A stretch of 63,893 bases of DNA. Source: Chara braunii. Its lineage: Eukaryota > Streptophyta > Charophyceae > Charales > Characeae. This document shows, piece after piece, positions 63,515 through 63,893 of the stretch. Every line of letters starts with the position of its first letter. Within the stretch, counting starts at the first letter, position 1. The position numbers and the translations under genes are program-made. The notes below the pieces were generated by a model. That model did no database searches and was not told where the DNA came from. It worked only from the letters and a program-made list of their open reading frames with translations. The stretch is from NCBI GenBank assembly GCA_003427395.1, contig BFEA01000884.1, positions 3,903 to 67,795 on the forward strand. Reading direction: 5' to 3'.

Positions 63515-63893
63515 GCGATTTTCACTGATTTGGGGGCTTGGGTAACTTACGATTCACCTTGGAATAGTTCCGTGATATTTCCCCTTCTTAGATTGCTTCA
63601 AACTTTGAGTTTTCACTGATTTGGGTGCTTGGGTAAGTTGCGATTCACCTTGGAATAGTTCCATGATGTTTCCCCTTCATAGATTGCTTCAACCTTTGAG
63701 TTTTCACTGATTTGGGGGCTTCGGTGAGTTGCGATTCACCTTGGGGTAGTTCCGTGAAGTTTCCCCTTCATAGATTGCTTCAAACTTTGAGTTTTCAATG
63801 ATTTGGGGGCTTGGGTGAGTTGCGATTCACCTTGGGATAGTTTCGTGATGTTTCCCCTTCATAGATTGCTTCAAACTTTGAGTTTTCACTGAT
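63515..63893. repeat. ~91-bp satellite, four units to window edge
   Basis: Units contain 'tgcgattcaccttggaatag', 'tttccccttcatagattgct' and 'ttgagttttcactgattt'. The 'cttggg' core recurs at 63538, 63628, 63719 and 63810. Units are over 90% alike by eye, so the array is young, and it continues beyond the window. Confidence 0.9.

Noticed and set aside
63237-63545. Arg/Glu-rich and Ser/Phe-rich frames near the end
   Set aside because: CTT microsatellite translated on both strands.

Overview
The window is a nest of eukaryotic retrotransposons with satellite DNA between them. I could not recognise one intact host gene, rRNA, tRNA or CRISPR array. Ty3/gypsy chromoviruses with an initiator-Met tRNA primer site, many GA/CTT microsatellites, assembly N-gaps and Penelope-like elements with an N-terminal GIY-YIG domain together suggest a green-lineage genome, perhaps a streptophyte alga of the Chara type. 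That host guess is inference only.

Layout. 1-0.44 kb: a ~25-bp minisatellite and a CT-rich tract. 1.4-12.9 kb (minus): a long decayed Ty3/gypsy element (element 1) with gag, zinc knuckle, protease, RT, RNase H, integrase and a post-pol ORF. Upstream of gag it has a predicted 165-nt leader intron and four tandem diverged copies of an unrecognised ~230-260 aa protein. 13-16.9 kb: no recognisable gene, a purine tract and a ~54-bp minisatellite. 16.87-33.17 kb (minus): three head-to-tail copies (A, B, C) of a Penelope-like element. Each full unit has ORF1 (CCHC knuckle, Pro-rich, coiled coil), then ORF2 with GIY-YIG before the RT, then a CT tract and a type I hammerhead ribozyme motif. 33.4-34.39 kb: two satellites.

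34.39-43.89 kb (plus): element 2, a gypsy chromovirus with a complete 5' LTR, tRNA-iMet primer site, all domains, polypurine tract and a truncated 3' LTR; a TIR-bounded MITE sits in its leader. 43.9-44.5 kb: a protease-region relic. 45.5-50.06 kb (minus): element 4, a chromovirus whose gag-protease half is mirrored at 50.09-51.77 kb, giving a palindrome with ~1.65-kb arms. 51.8-53.9 kb: AT-rich sequence, a TCAA microsatellite and a minus-strand primer-site remnant. 54.06-56.58 kb (plus, element 5) and 58.5-60.6 kb (minus, element 6): two relics of one chromovirus family. 60.7-63.9 kb: GC-rich sequence without a convincing gene, a TATA box, a CTT microsatellite and a ~91-bp satellite running off the end.

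The strongest leads are the hammerhead-bearing, domain-permuted Penelope-like tandem array, the four-copy unknown ORF family with leader intron upstream of a gypsy gag, the large palindrome and the MITE with repeated GC-core palindromes. Most coding regions carry stops or frameshifts, so the coordinates below span broken reading frames unless stated.
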